The translations under genes were made by a program, and so were the position numbers. From IMG/VR virus record IMGVR_UViG_3300014911_000002, positions 1-64,000 of that record: a stretch of DNA of 64,000 nt; one strand, written 5' to 3'. Below the pieces are notes generated by a model. That model saw nothing but the letters and a program-made list of their open reading frames with translations. It was not told the origin of the DNA and searched no databases. This stretch comes from a virus. Below, piece by piece: positions 51,349-60,383 of this stretch (the first letter of the stretch is position 1; each line of letters opens with the position of its first letter).

Positions 51349-51953
51349 ACTATCTCCCTAAAATATTTTGAAGAATTCTCTTTTATTGGAAACGGGACGA
51401 ATGATTTCCGAAGTGGCAGACCGTAAGAGTATTCTATTTGATATAATCCGATACCTTCAAGAGCTAATCCATTTAAATTCGAGGAATGTTCATCTATGAC
51501 ATCTATGACAGCAAAGAAACGAAATATATAAGTCAATAAGAGATTTGTTACTATTCTCCGAAGACCATCCCTTTCTTCTACAAGGGAGATGCTACTCGAT
51601 TCTTTTGAATAAATTTCCCCATCTGGTATAACGAAATGAACTGGGATATTTATTGAAGCTTTTGGTTGCAAATAAAAATTAAAGAGTTTTAAAGAATCAG
51701 CTAAAACATCTTTCCTAGTTGGAGGTTTTATATTAGATAGGAAGGTTGAAGGAACAGACACGTAAGGTTCACCTAAACTATCTTGGAATCCTAAATCAAT
51801 TCGTGATAAATGAACCAAGCCTCCATTCTTCTTTCGTTCTATTACATCAAGGCGTCGTTCAAGGAAACCCGTAATGTCTCTTTTGTTTAAATTATATTTG
51901 AACTCTTTATCAAGAAGGATAATACGTTTGCTCCTAAATTGTCTCCAGAACAT
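51345..51953 (-). CDS. Hypothetical virus protein
   Basis: 202 residues, GGGGATAGT upstream. RRLDVIERKKNGGLVHLSR, SINIPVHFVIPDGEIYSKE and LRRIVTNLLLTYIFRFFAV. Mixed alpha/beta; unknown. Confidence 0.65.
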   Translation of the reverse strand: MFWRQFRSKRIILLDKEFKYNLNKRDITGFLERRLDVIERKKNGGLVHLSRIDLGFQDSLGEPYVSVPSTFLSNIKPPTRKDVLADSLKLFNFYLQPKASINIPVHFVIPDGEIYSKESSSISLVEERDGLRRIVTNLLLTYIFRFFAVIDVIDEHSSNLNGLALEGIGLYQIEYSYGLPLRKSFVPFPIKENSSKYFREIV

Positions 51954-51954
51954 A

Positions 51955-52173
51955 CTATCCCCGAATCAACGATTCTATATATTCTTTTTTATGTTTAAGC
52001 TTTCCATAATCGATGATAAGAACATTTTCCTTTCCATATTTCTCAATAAAATCTTCAAGGAAACGAGGATGACCGTCAATTTCTTTTGATAAAATATTAT
52101 TTCCTTCTCGCAATCCAATATCATAATAGTATTTACCCTCTGGAATCACAAAAATCTTCAATCTCATCATCAT
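51955..52173 (-). CDS. Small hypothetical protein (72 aa)
   Basis: ATG 52173 is placed seven bases after GAGGTG; two further ATGs follow in frame. It contains LKIFVIPEGKYYYDIGLREG and a C-terminal helix. Unknown. Confidence 0.6.
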   Translation of the reverse strand: MMMRLKIFVIPEGKYYYDIGLREGNNILSKEIDGHPRFLEDFIEKYGKENVLIIDYGKLKHKKEYIESLIRG

Positions 52174-52184
52174 GTCATCCCACC

Positions 52185-52625
52185 TCAAGGTTCTGGAATT
52201 CCTATCATCCGTTTAACCTCTTCAATTTCTGTCTCATCCAAAAATAACTCTAAAATTTCTTGCAATATGCTATTTTCGTGTGTCTCTTCTTTTTCCGCTT
52301 TAATGCCTTCAAGTAGGCGTTTAACCTTCGCTGGGGTCAAATATTTTTCTCCGAACTTCTTTATGTGCTTTGGGGCAAATAGTTTAGACGAAAAATTGGG
52401 GCATCTTCTTCCATCGCAATAATAAACTATTAGCTTTTTCCCATTCTTCAAATCAAAGACATCATATAGTTTTGGGCAATTATGGATGCTCTTTGCTGTG
52501 CAAAACGGATTCATTCGTATCGGGAGAGAACAGTGTCTTGCTGAACAACCGAGTAAGCTTCCAACGCAATAATCTTTAAATGAACAATCATCTTTATCTA
52601 TAATAACCCCAAACTTATATCCCAT
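52185..52625 (-). CDS. Cys-rich hypothetical protein
   Basis: 146 residues from ATG 52625 (GGGAGATGATGAA). Nine or so Cys in the first 80 residues: DDCSFKDYCVGSLLGCSARHC, NPFCTAKSIHNCP, YYCDGRRC. The number and pairing suggest Fe-S clusters or several zinc ions. The C-terminus is an acidic helix. Family not recognised. Confidence 0.65.
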   Translation of the reverse strand: MGYKFGVIIDKDDCSFKDYCVGSLLGCSARHCSLPIRMNPFCTAKSIHNCPKLYDVFDLKNGKKLIVYYCDGRRCPNFSSKLFAPKHIKKFGEKYLTPAKVKRLLEGIKAEKEETHENSILQEILELFLDETEIEEVKRMIGIPEP

Positions 52626-52629
52626 TTCA

Positions 52630-53244
52630 TCATCTCCCTTCAGAATTGGCAACCCTGAATTCTTCCAATAGAGGCACGGAAATGGCATCTAATGTCAGAT
52701 TGTCATCTGTGAAGACATCTTCTGGTTTGCATTTATAAATTTTCTCGAAGGTTTTTCTTAAGAAGGATTCCAGCTTTTTAATATCTTTTACAGAAGCCAG
52801 AGCATCTATAATATAATAGCCATCATCAAGATTCCAATCTCTTAAAAATCTAATCACTAATGAAGACTCTGGATTTGCCCTAACATCCATTTTCTTATTA
52901 AGTCTTACTCGTCTCAGTAATTGAATATCCCGAGTTATAAAGGAATCTGCGATTGAAATATCAATTTGATTCTCTAAAAGGTAAATGAAGCCTAAAACAT
53001 CAAGAATTCTTCCAGTTACATAAACATAAAGCATGTTATTCTCAAACGACGTTTTAACCTTTAGATTGGTGAGAATCTCATAGTATCGTGTCAGTTTCAG
53101 CACTTGTTCATTATGACCTATAAATATTGTCATAACGGTGATTTCCTTCTGCAAATCAAAATTCAGATGATTCAAACGTTCTAATGTATGTTCGAGTGGG
53201 GTATTATCCAACCACACCTTTCTTTTATTTTGCAGAAATAACAT
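52630..53244 (-). CDS. Hypothetical virus protein
   Basis: 204 residues from ATG 53244 (GGTGAT). It begins with a helical region (LEHTLERLNHLNFDLQKEI), then MTIFIGHNEQVLKLT and LLRRVRLNKKMDVRANPESS. Unknown; follows the GATase gene with a short gap. Confidence 0.6.
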   Translation of the reverse strand: MLFLQNKRKVWLDNTPLEHTLERLNHLNFDLQKEITVMTIFIGHNEQVLKLTRYYEILTNLKVKTSFENNMLYVYVTGRILDVLGFIYLLENQIDISIADSFITRDIQLLRRVRLNKKMDVRANPESSLVIRFLRDWNLDDGYYIIDALASVKDIKKLESFLRKTFEKIYKCKPEDVFTDDNLTLDAISVPLLEEFRVANSEGR

Positions 53245-53249
53245 TTCAA

Positions 53250-54236
53250 TCACCAATATGACGTTATTTTAGAGTTAGACGTAATCCTCTTCTTTCTAGG
53301 GTCTTTAAGACCGTGAATTATTGCACATTCGAAACACTTCTTCTTTGAATCGTCATCATCCCAAAGAGCAAATTTTTCTTTGCCACAAATACTACAGCGA
53401 GAATAATCATCGTATTCATCGGAAGAAAAGATTTTGTAAATTTCATACACTTCATTTGTATAATTTTCGCAGGGAATTGCTTCAGAAACCTTATGGATGC
53501 CTTCAGATACTAATCCAATGAACTTTGGCTTGAGTTTATCTATAACCGTCTTATTAAGTTCTGAAACGAGGAATTTACCGAGCTTCGATTCTATATACCA
53601 AAGCCGTCTCGATTCCGTTCTGAATATTCTAATTTGAGAACCGCATACTTCTAATATAACACCAAAATCTAGAGTCAGGAAGCGTTTTAATGAATCCTTT
53701 TTCTTTTCAAGTAACATAAGTGCATTTGCAAGAACTTCTGTATCCGTTTCAGACTTAAACTTTACACCAAAGTATTCAGACATAAACAGCCGAAGCGGAG
53801 CTATATCTTCTACTGTGCCATTATGAAAATAGAGTCGTTTGTTTAGTATTATTGGATGAATGTTTCTTATATCCACGCTTCCAACGGATGCTCCTCTATG
53901 ATGAAGAATTGCAAAATGATATTTCCTCTCCATTATTGGCTTTACAAATCGTTTGAATGTTTCGTTCTTCTCCTTATAAAGGCGTTCATCAAAACCTAAA
54001 TAAGAGACCGCACCAACTTTTATTCTTGAAATAGCTCGCTCTTTGAGAAGCTCTTTCTTTGCTAATTCTTCGAGTTTAAATGGAAGACGCCGAATTAGAG
54101 TTCTATTCATCTTTTCATCGAAATACACGAATCCTACTCCATCATCTCCCCTATGCTTATTAGATAATGCAATTTCAAATAAAGTCTCTCCCTGCACTCC
54201 AGCATTTGATTCCAATACCGCAACTATTCCGCACAT
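53250..54236 (-). CDS. Class II glutamine amidotransferase 1
   Basis: 328 residues from ATG 54236, so the mature N-terminus is Cys2 (MCGIVAVLES), the nucleophile. Further motifs: SNKHRGDDGVGF, AILHHRGASVGSVD, LYFHNGTVED and SETDTEVLANAL, all of the GATase II Ntn fold. A C-terminal four-Cys ribbon (CSICGKEK...CFEC) is an addition. No synthetase domain is fused. It releases ammonia from glutamine for a partner ligase; the partners are probably the GCS2-like and COOH.NH2-ligase genes alongside. Confidence 0.88.
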   Translation of the reverse strand: MCGIVAVLESNAGVQGETLFEIALSNKHRGDDGVGFVYFDEKMNRTLIRRLPFKLEELAKKELLKERAISRIKVGAVSYLGFDERLYKEKNETFKRFVKPIMERKYHFAILHHRGASVGSVDIRNIHPIILNKRLYFHNGTVEDIAPLRLFMSEYFGVKFKSETDTEVLANALMLLEKKKDSLKRFLTLDFGVILEVCGSQIRIFRTESRRLWYIESKLGKFLVSELNKTVIDKLKPKFIGLVSEGIHKVSEAIPCENYTNEVYEIYKIFSSDEYDDYSRCSICGKEKFALWDDDDSKKKCFECAIIHGLKDPRKKRITSNSKITSYW

Positions 54237-54237
54237 T

Positions 54238-55212
54238 TTAATCCCATCCACCTTTTAATGCTAATGCAAGAAATCCATTTATGTTTGAAGATAAGCCCAA
54301 TCTTTCTCTATATTCAAATTGAGTTTCTTTCGGGAAGTTGATACCGAAATATTCTGCAATCATTTCGCAAATATCCGAATTTAATCTCGCATTGAGAATT
54401 TTGTTAACACCATATCGCTGGTGCTCAACCAATAATCTTGTGAGATTTACAGCATCATAAGCCTTCTTCTTATCTGTTTCTATCAATCTTACAAATGGGT
54501 TATCATCCTTAATGTGAGATGCCACATTATAGGTTGCCTCAACTATGAATCTGAAGTGAGAAAACAAAGATGGTGTATCAAATATCCTTATTTCTATAGT
54601 CGCTGGTCTTTTTAATCGTTCTCGTGTATCTTCTGCCTGTGGTCTTCTATAAGCTATGTCGGCATATTTATTTCCGCCTCTTATAAAATTCTGAAATTCC
54701 AGATAAGGCTTGCCTATATGGCGAGAATCCAGTAACCTTTTTGACCCATGAATCAAGTCTATTTCAAAATTCTTTGTATGGTCTGCTATTGATAATGCAA
54801 ATGGGTAAATGCCCATAGCTCTTCTCCAATATTCTTGTTCCGTTGCTTTTGGATATGAAACATGAATATGCAATCCGCAGAACACTTGCCCATCTCTCAA
54901 TATAGAAGTGGCAGGAATTACAGCTATGCCTTGCTTAATGAAAACAGACCTAGCCTGTTTATAAAGTTGCTTTACTTCTTCTATCGCATCTTCAGGATTA
55001 TCAAACGGTCTGCTCCTTATCTCAAGTTGATATGGATAATAGTCTTTCCAGACTTGTCTCGGGAGATATTCTTCAAGGATTGCCATTACCTTCTCGTTGC
55101 TATCCACAAGGTGTTTAGATTGCAAATCAAAAAGAGTTAATTCAAGCTCCACCCCGATAGTTGTTTTTCTCCCTTTCCGCTCAAACCAATCTGAAAAATT
55201 TATTTCACGCAT
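54238..55212 (-). CDS. GCS2-like carboxylate-amine ligase
   Basis: 324 residues from ATG 55212. TIGVELELTLFD, YQLEIRSRPFDNPEDAI, CGLHIHVSYPKA and ATIEIRIFDTP are the signature blocks of the glutamate-cysteine ligase 2/YbdK family within the glutamine-synthetase-like fold. Such enzymes join an amine to a gamma-carboxylate through an acyl phosphate. It lies exactly between two GATase II genes, with start/stop overlaps on both sides. Confidence 0.88.
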   Translation of the reverse strand: MREINFSDWFERKGRKTTIGVELELTLFDLQSKHLVDSNEKVMAILEEYLPRQVWKDYYPYQLEIRSRPFDNPEDAIEEVKQLYKQARSVFIKQGIAVIPATSILRDGQVFCGLHIHVSYPKATEQEYWRRAMGIYPFALSIADHTKNFEIDLIHGSKRLLDSRHIGKPYLEFQNFIRGGNKYADIAYRRPQAEDTRERLKRPATIEIRIFDTPSLFSHFRFIVEATYNVASHIKDDNPFVRLIETDKKKAYDAVNLTRLLVEHQRYGVNKILNARLNSDICEMIAEYFGINFPKETQFEYRERLGLSSNINGFLALALKGGWD

Positions 55213-56593
55213 TTTCAACCCTCAATTTTAATGCAGTCATTATCTGTATTAATTTATAGAGAGCATCCGAAGAATCTGATAACTCTATTTCAATACTCCA
55301 ATCTTTTCGTAAGCTTAATCCATATTTCTCAAATAAGCGTTTTATAAATGGTTTTTGCCCAAAGATTAATCTAACATACTCTGAAGAACCACCTCTTCCA
55401 CTTCTTATGAAATATATGGCTGTGCCTTCGAGGAAACGAGTAAAGTTTTCGATATTCTCCTTTAGCACATCTCTTGAATCTCTCCTAAATACATAACGAA
55501 GGGATGGAAGAATACTCTTTAATTCAGACATTCTGATTTCCAGAAGAACCTCTGCGGTATTTGGTTCGAAATATACGCATTCTTGTGCAAGCTGTTCATG
55601 TTCTGCAATACGATTATAAAGTATTGGTGAAGAAATTATCAACTCAATTATTCCATCTTCCCAAATCATAGCCTCAATGATATCATCTGGGCGATACTTT
55701 TTCCAATCATCCAATATACTTTTCAATTGCTCTAAATCTTCATCTTTAGTGTCTATTCCATCTAGAGTATCTGAACTACTGTAAGAACTATATGAATTTG
55801 GAAGACCTCTATAAGTGGTTACATTTACACTATAGCTTGTTTCAAATTCGCCTACTTCTTTTATGCCTTCCTCATCTATCATATAGATTGTGTTTTCCTT
55901 AATGTCTGGAATATCGGAATATCTCAATTTTTTATCATACACGTTATCAATATGCCTCTGTTCCGAAGCAAATAATAAACATCTGTTTCGTTTATCTATA
56001 TAATAGCATATTGGATTGCTATGGCGGAAGAGATAAACTGTTTCAGATTTCTTATGATATAGCCAGCAGGCATAAGAGCCCGATAACAGCTTTGTTGTTT
56101 CCTGAATAGCTTTCACAACATCTTTATATTTATCATAGAAATGCTGAATCAGATGAATAATAACTGCGGAATCACATTCTGATTCATAATCTAGCTTAAA
56201 CATTTCTTTGAGTTCCTTATCATTTGATATTGTGCCATTATGTGCCAGAATGAAATCCTTTGTCATAAATGGATGGTTATTCTCATTATTATCTGTTGAG
56301 CCAGATGTTGGTGCACGAGTATGACCAAGAAAGATGGAGACACCATCAAGAGAAATTTCGCCTTGTAAATCTTTGAAAAACGAAGTTACCGAGCCTTTTA
56401 TTTTAAACAAATGCCCCTTTATATCCTTTCGTTTTTCGGTTACATAATAATTATATTCTGGATTGAGAACATAGAATCCGAATGCACTTCTTCCACGAGA
56501 TTCAATCTCTTCAAGCAGTTTTATCGCCCTAATCTTCATACATTTTGGAAATTCGGTTTTGTCTAATCGTATTACTCCACAAATTCCACACAT
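55205..56593 (-). CDS. Class II glutamine amidotransferase 2, with C-terminal extension
   Basis: 462 residues. Cys2 nucleophile (MCGICGVIRLD), ESRGRSAFGFY, FLGHTRAPTSGSTDNNENNHPF, LAHNGTISN and ECDSAVIIHLI. The GATase domain ends near residue 250. The remaining ~210 residues are unlike asparagine synthetase and may bind a viral partner; they start with a Ser/Tyr-rich linker. GGAAGGTGTAAAC precedes ATG. Second ammonia-supplying subunit of the module. Confidence 0.88.
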   Translation of the reverse strand: MCGICGVIRLDKTEFPKCMKIRAIKLLEEIESRGRSAFGFYVLNPEYNYYVTEKRKDIKGHLFKIKGSVTSFFKDLQGEISLDGVSIFLGHTRAPTSGSTDNNENNHPFMTKDFILAHNGTISNDKELKEMFKLDYESECDSAVIIHLIQHFYDKYKDVVKAIQETTKLLSGSYACWLYHKKSETVYLFRHSNPICYYIDKRNRCLLFASEQRHIDNVYDKKLRYSDIPDIKENTIYMIDEEGIKEVGEFETSYSVNVTTYRGLPNSYSSYSSSDTLDGIDTKDEDLEQLKSILDDWKKYRPDDIIEAMIWEDGIIELIISSPILYNRIAEHEQLAQECVYFEPNTAEVLLEIRMSELKSILPSLRYVFRRDSRDVLKENIENFTRFLEGTAIYFIRSGRGGSSEYVRLIFGQKPFIKRLFEKYGLSLRKDWSIEIELSDSSDALYKLIQIMTALKLRVENA

Positions 56594-56595
56594 GT

Positions 56596-56745
56596 TTACA
56601 CCTTCCTTTCATATTGAATGCCTTTATACTTTCCATATCTCCTAGAAGACTTTATAACTCTCCAAGCTTCTCGCAAAGAATCAACTCCTAAAACATAAAC
56701 ACTTGATTCTTTACCGCTTTCATTTGTAAATCTGAATTTATACAT
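56596..56745 (-). CDS. Small basic protein (49 aa)
   Basis: Begins MYKFRFTNESGKESSVYVLG and ends in KYKGIQYERKV; the beta-alpha-beta pattern recalls small DNA- or RNA-binding viral proteins. GAGAGG upstream of ATG. Confidence 0.6.
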   Translation of the reverse strand: MYKFRFTNESGKESSVYVLGVDSLREAWRVIKSSRRYGKYKGIQYERKV

Positions 56746-56749
56746 CCTC

Positions 56750-56962
56750 TCACCGATATAATTTTGGTTTTGGAACTTTTTCTAGTAAATTTTCAAGAAC
56801 CGTAAGCACAAAATAAGGATAATTTTCTTTGGCATTCGTAAATGGTTGCATAGGAACTCTTACTTTAGCCTTTCTTGCACCACCGTCTGAATAAATCTCC
56901 TCTACAACGCCATGAATCTCTTTCCTATGTTTGAGGGAAACTATATCACCGACTTCAACCAT
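56750..56962 (-). CDS. Small SH3/KOW-like protein (70 aa)
   Basis: VEVGDIVSLKHRKEIHGVVEEI and KAKVRVPMQPFT form a five-strand barrel-like pattern. Unknown partner. Confidence 0.6.
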   Translation of the reverse strand: MVEVGDIVSLKHRKEIHGVVEEIYSDGGARKAKVRVPMQPFTNAKENYPYFVLTVLENLLEKVPKPKLYR

Positions 56963-56966
56963 TATA

Positions 56967-57266
56967 TCACTCCAGAATTTGCTTTCTAATAAACTGTTTT
57001 AGTTCATCAAGAGCGTCTTTCTTTAACCTCTTCATTTCGCCAAAAAACATTCTATGGATGACCATTTCCATTAAAATATCCTTTCGCTGGGATATAGCTA
57101 CAGCCTCTGGAATACTGGGAGAAAACCAACATCGCATTAAAAATATCGGGTCATTATGAGAGACCATAATCCGACCATTGTCTTTCTCTAAAATCATCTT
57201 ATCGCCTTTCTTAACCACTTTTGCTTGCTTGAATTCTCCCTCGTTAGTTATATAGTATAAATCCAT
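56967..57266 (-). CDS. Hypothetical protein (99 aa)
   Basis: Starts DLYYITNEGEFKQAKVVKKG and ends in a long basic helix (RLKKDALDELKQFIRKQ). Overlaps the ligase gene by 19 bases. Unknown. Confidence 0.6.
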   Translation of the reverse strand: MDLYYITNEGEFKQAKVVKKGDKMILEKDNGRIMVSHNDPIFLMRCWFSPSIPEAVAISQRKDILMEMVIHRMFFGEMKRLKKDALDELKQFIRKQILE

Positions 57267-58345
57267 TTGTCTTCGCCTCCGTCCAACATATATTGAATCT
57301 CTTTATCATCATATTTAATCATCAACTGGCTAAACTGATGAATGCCATTCCCAAGTATGCGGGTCTTGTAATAATTAGTTATATGTGCTGGGTTAAAGAA
57401 ATATCTATAGCCTCCCCTTTCATAAATGCGTTTGATAATATAAAAGATGCTCTTCCTACAAAGAGGGAAATAGTTCTTGAGTCTCTTCGGTATATGTTTA
57501 ATTAGAATTCTCCTATAAATAGAAAGATAATCAAAAGCAGATTTTCTATCGCAATTGTTTATTATCTTTACAATCTCCTCATCTGTTGGTTCAGAAAGAA
57601 TTTCATCTCCTATCTTTGATAATGCAAGTTTAACAGCATTTCTAACTGAAGCCGTCATAACAGACACTAAAGGGGGAGCAATAATCCAGAAAGATGATGG
57701 TGTTCTATATTCGATGCCATGATTATTCAATCTATAGCATCCAGCTTGCCCATAATATTTTCTCCGTTGTCGTTCATCTTCGTATGGAGACAAGACGACT
57801 GATAATAGACCACCAAGTCTATCCATAAGCTTAATGGAATTCCTTAAAAACTCTAGTTTATTATCTTTCAGAATCTCGAGGAACACTATCCTATCTTTCA
57901 GACCTACATGAATATGCCCGCCTGCATATCGATAGAAATGTTTCCTTCCGTCTGGATAGGAGCGTTCCTCCGATGAATATAATATAGCATCTGGAGAACA
58001 TCCGAACCGTAAACATTCTTCATCGACATCTATGAGGTGTTCTGGCTTTATTCTTATTGTGGCTACTGGAAATATTTTGAAATCTTTAATTCCTAATTTT
58101 CGCCCCTTATGTTCAATTTTAGAAGATGCTTCCCGAATTATACCGCCCAAATCTGCCGTGAAAAGCTCCCTGCATGTATTCGGCGGTAAATTTATTTCCG
58201 CTTGAAAACCATCGAAAAAGATTTGATGCGATACGTTTCGCCTCTTTTTACCGAAAAACTTATCCGCACTTATAGGTTCATCATTTGCCAATATGAAAAA
58301 TTCTGGGTCTGCTCCCAAAAGCGGATTTGGTAATATTCCGTTCAT
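57248..58345 (-). CDS. COOH.NH2-ligase-type amidoligase
   Basis: 365 residues, GGTGATGTT upstream of ATG. LLGADPEFFILANDEPISAD, FFDGFQAEINLPPNTC, YRYAGGHIHVGLKD, YYGQAGCYRLN and IEYRTPSSFWI are the conserved blocks of the phage COOH.NH2-ligase family (glutamine-synthetase-like fold). Predicted to form isopeptide or amide bonds. Forms a module with the GATase II, GCS2-like and ATP-grasp genes. Confidence 0.88.
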   Translation of the reverse strand: MNGILPNPLLGADPEFFILANDEPISADKFFGKKRRNVSHQIFFDGFQAEINLPPNTCRELFTADLGGIIREASSKIEHKGRKLGIKDFKIFPVATIRIKPEHLIDVDEECLRFGCSPDAILYSSEERSYPDGRKHFYRYAGGHIHVGLKDRIVFLEILKDNKLEFLRNSIKLMDRLGGLLSVVLSPYEDERQRRKYYGQAGCYRLNNHGIEYRTPSSFWIIAPPLVSVMTASVRNAVKLALSKIGDEILSEPTDEEIVKIINNCDRKSAFDYLSIYRRILIKHIPKRLKNYFPLCRKSIFYIIKRIYERGGYRYFFNPAHITNYYKTRILGNGIHQFSQLMIKYDDKEIQYMLDGGEDKWIYTI

Positions 58346-58351
58346 AACATC

Positions 58352-58402
58352 ACCAATTAAAAGAGAAAAAGAGGAAGGAGAGTTAGTTCTCCCCTTCCTC
58401 TT
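58352..58402 (-). terminator. Stem-loop overlapping a stop codon
   Basis: On the minus strand AAGAGGAAGGGGAGA pairs with TCTCCTTCCTCTT (two-base bulge) around ACTAAC, which contains the TAA of the gene at 58383. The descending arm runs into CTTTTTCTCTTTTAATT. Looks like an intrinsic terminator or attenuator between the wHTH gene and the amidoligase. Confidence 0.5.
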
Positions 58403-58706
58403 CTAGAGTCTCAGTTTCTATTACTTCATATCCCTGTTCTGTTAAATATTCTATAGCAGAAGATAAAGAGATTCCCTTCTTCTTCTTTATCTTGAGATTA
58501 ACTATCTCATCTTCTGGTGCTTTCTCCTTCAAGATATAATAAGTCTTTTTCTTTCCTTCGACCTTTTCAAACATATCGCTGTTCTCAAGAATATACCTAA
58601 CTATATCCACATCCTCTTCTAATGCTTCTGCTATTCCTTCGGCACTTCTCTTTTTATATTCCTTGTTGTTGAATTCCTCTATTATTTTATCTATCAGTTT
58701 TCCCAT
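58383..58706 (-). CDS. Winged-helix-like small protein
   Basis: 107 residues from ATG 58706. GKLIDKIIEEFNNKEYKKRS and AEALEEDVDIVRYILENSD then YYILKEKAP form a winged-helix pattern; the tail is acidic (ETETLEEEGEN). Possible transcriptional regulator of the amidoligase block. Confidence 0.65.
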   Translation of the reverse strand: MGKLIDKIIEEFNNKEYKKRSAEGIAEALEEDVDIVRYILENSDMFEKVEGKKKTYYILKEKAPEDEIVNLKIKKKKGISLSSAIEYLTEQGYEVIETETLEEEGEN

Positions 58707-58731
58707 ATTCCCACCCAAACCATCCTTTTAT

Positions 58732-59556
58732 TCAAGGATGGAGCGTCAAAGCTGGAAAAATAACATCTCTCCATCTAGGCAAACGTTTAATTGGTTCGCC
58801 CATCGGAAGAGAAGCATAAGCATCCCAATATTCATTAATGAAATCCAAACAGCGGGCAAAGACTTTAAGCCTATAATCCGAATCCATAGCTGGGGCTTTA
58901 TTGGCTTCTAAAACATAATACCTGTTATTCCATTTCATTATATCAATCGCTGTAAAATCTAATCCCAAAGCATCTGCGGTTTCTAATGCAAGAAGCACTA
59001 ATCTTCTATCCCAAGCAGAAAATCGCACATTCTTAAACACTGCACCATGCCTATGATTCCATCTTATCATATCTTCTCCTCTTTCTTTTTCTGCCACACC
59101 AATCACATAACGAAGTAGCACAAAGACTCGATATTCTTTATCTTTTGGAATGAATACGGAATAATAATCACATTTTGAGTTATACCGCAATAAATCTCGT
59201 ATGGTGCGTATAACATAGAAGTGTTTCCCTCCAAAATGATTTTTTGGTCTCCCTATAAGTGTTTTTCCCAATTTCAGCAGAGCTTTTGCTTCCTTTAGCG
59301 AATAAACTGTTATGGGAATTGAAATCCTTCTTTGTTGCAAAATCCTTCTTGCAGTCGCCTTATCTATCGAAATGGCTCTATTTGAATTAATGTAGGCATC
59401 TGCATTCGATGAAACATATACGCCATACCTAAATAGAATTCCATCTAATTTTTTCGGCACATCTCTAGCTTCATAAATTTTTACATCTGTATTCATTAAA
59501 TCGAAGAGTCTTGACAAATGCTTACTCCATTTCTGCCTCCTTGCAATAGTAATCAT
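58732..59556 (-). CDS. ATP-grasp ligase
   Basis: 274 residues. LIGRPKNHFGGKHFYVIR is the ATP-binding loop, YYSVFIPKDKEYRVFVL the central strand pair, and IDIMKWNNRYYVLEANKAPAMDS the metal-binding end of the ATP-grasp fold. RimK-like size but with a distinct N-terminus. The family adds amino acids or peptides to carboxylates. Completes the amide-forming module. Confidence 0.85.
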   Translation of the reverse strand: MITIARRQKWSKHLSRLFDLMNTDVKIYEARDVPKKLDGILFRYGVYVSSNADAYINSNRAISIDKATARRILQQRRISIPITVYSLKEAKALLKLGKTLIGRPKNHFGGKHFYVIRTIRDLLRYNSKCDYYSVFIPKDKEYRVFVLLRYVIGVAEKERGEDMIRWNHRHGAVFKNVRFSAWDRRLVLLALETADALGLDFTAIDIMKWNNRYYVLEANKAPAMDSDYRLKVFARCLDFINEYWDAYASLPMGEPIKRLPRWRDVIFPALTLHP

Positions 59557-60362
59557 TCTTCAACCTCTTTATATTCGGGAATAAATTTACGAACATAATC
59601 GTAATTATCTCGCATGAATGCGACGATTCCTCTAAACAGAATGTGTTGCCAATCATCCTGTTTCAAAATCTTAAAGAGGTTACCTTTTTCAGCGGTGTTA
59701 TAAACAAAATCAAAGACCTTTAGATAATGCAAGTCCTTATCTGGTTGAGAGTTATATACTCTATCAGAGAGAAAATCCATAAATTCGGGGTCGATACTTT
59801 CCTTCAGTCTCCGCATAATATGTGTGAATATAAAGCGTAATGTTTCGATATCCTTCTCGGTGAATGCATCTCTTACATCATTCCCATCAATAAACTTAAA
59901 CACTTCCCTAAATGCTTTTCTATTATCTGGATGGCATGAGATTATAAGAGCCAATCGCAGTAAGCCAGCAACTATTGATATTACAGCTGAATGTCTAGCC
60001 AAAACTCTCCATGGAATTTTAATTTTAGCACCGTAATCGAATATGGAGAAATCAATATCAGTTTCTCCAATAGCAGAAGCTATATAAGCTATTGGTAAAG
60101 ATATAATTGCGATTTCAAAATCGTTTTTATTCTTCAAACGGTCTGGTAAACTAATAGACCAAGAACACTGCCTCGTAATTATTAAATGACCGTAACCATT
60201 AAGTCTATTCTGTTTCAATCTTCTTCTTATAAATCGTATAGCACTTTGTTGTATTAGAACCTCTCTGCATCCAAAAGTTGCCACAAACTCCTCAAGGTTT
60301 TTAGGCACGGTTCTGTCTGATTCTATGGTAAAGCCAATTCCATCCCATCTCTTTAATCTCAT
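59553..60362 (-). CDS. Hypothetical virus protein next to the ATP-grasp ligase
   Basis: 269 residues. Beta-rich first half (GYGHLIITRQCSWSISLPDR), helical second half with IDPEFMDFLSDRVYNSQPDK. It resembles the small unknown proteins that travel with phage amidoligase modules. ATGA overlap with the ATP-grasp gene suggests joint function. Confidence 0.65.
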   Translation of the reverse strand: MRLKRWDGIGFTIESDRTVPKNLEEFVATFGCREVLIQQSAIRFIRRRLKQNRLNGYGHLIITRQCSWSISLPDRLKNKNDFEIAIISLPIAYIASAIGETDIDFSIFDYGAKIKIPWRVLARHSAVISIVAGLLRLALIISCHPDNRKAFREVFKFIDGNDVRDAFTEKDIETLRFIFTHIMRRLKESIDPEFMDFLSDRVYNSQPDKDLHYLKVFDFVYNTAEKGNLFKILKQDDWQHILFRGIVAFMRDNYDYVRKFIPEYKEVEE

Positions 60363-60383
60363 ATTTGCACCTCTTTCTTATGA

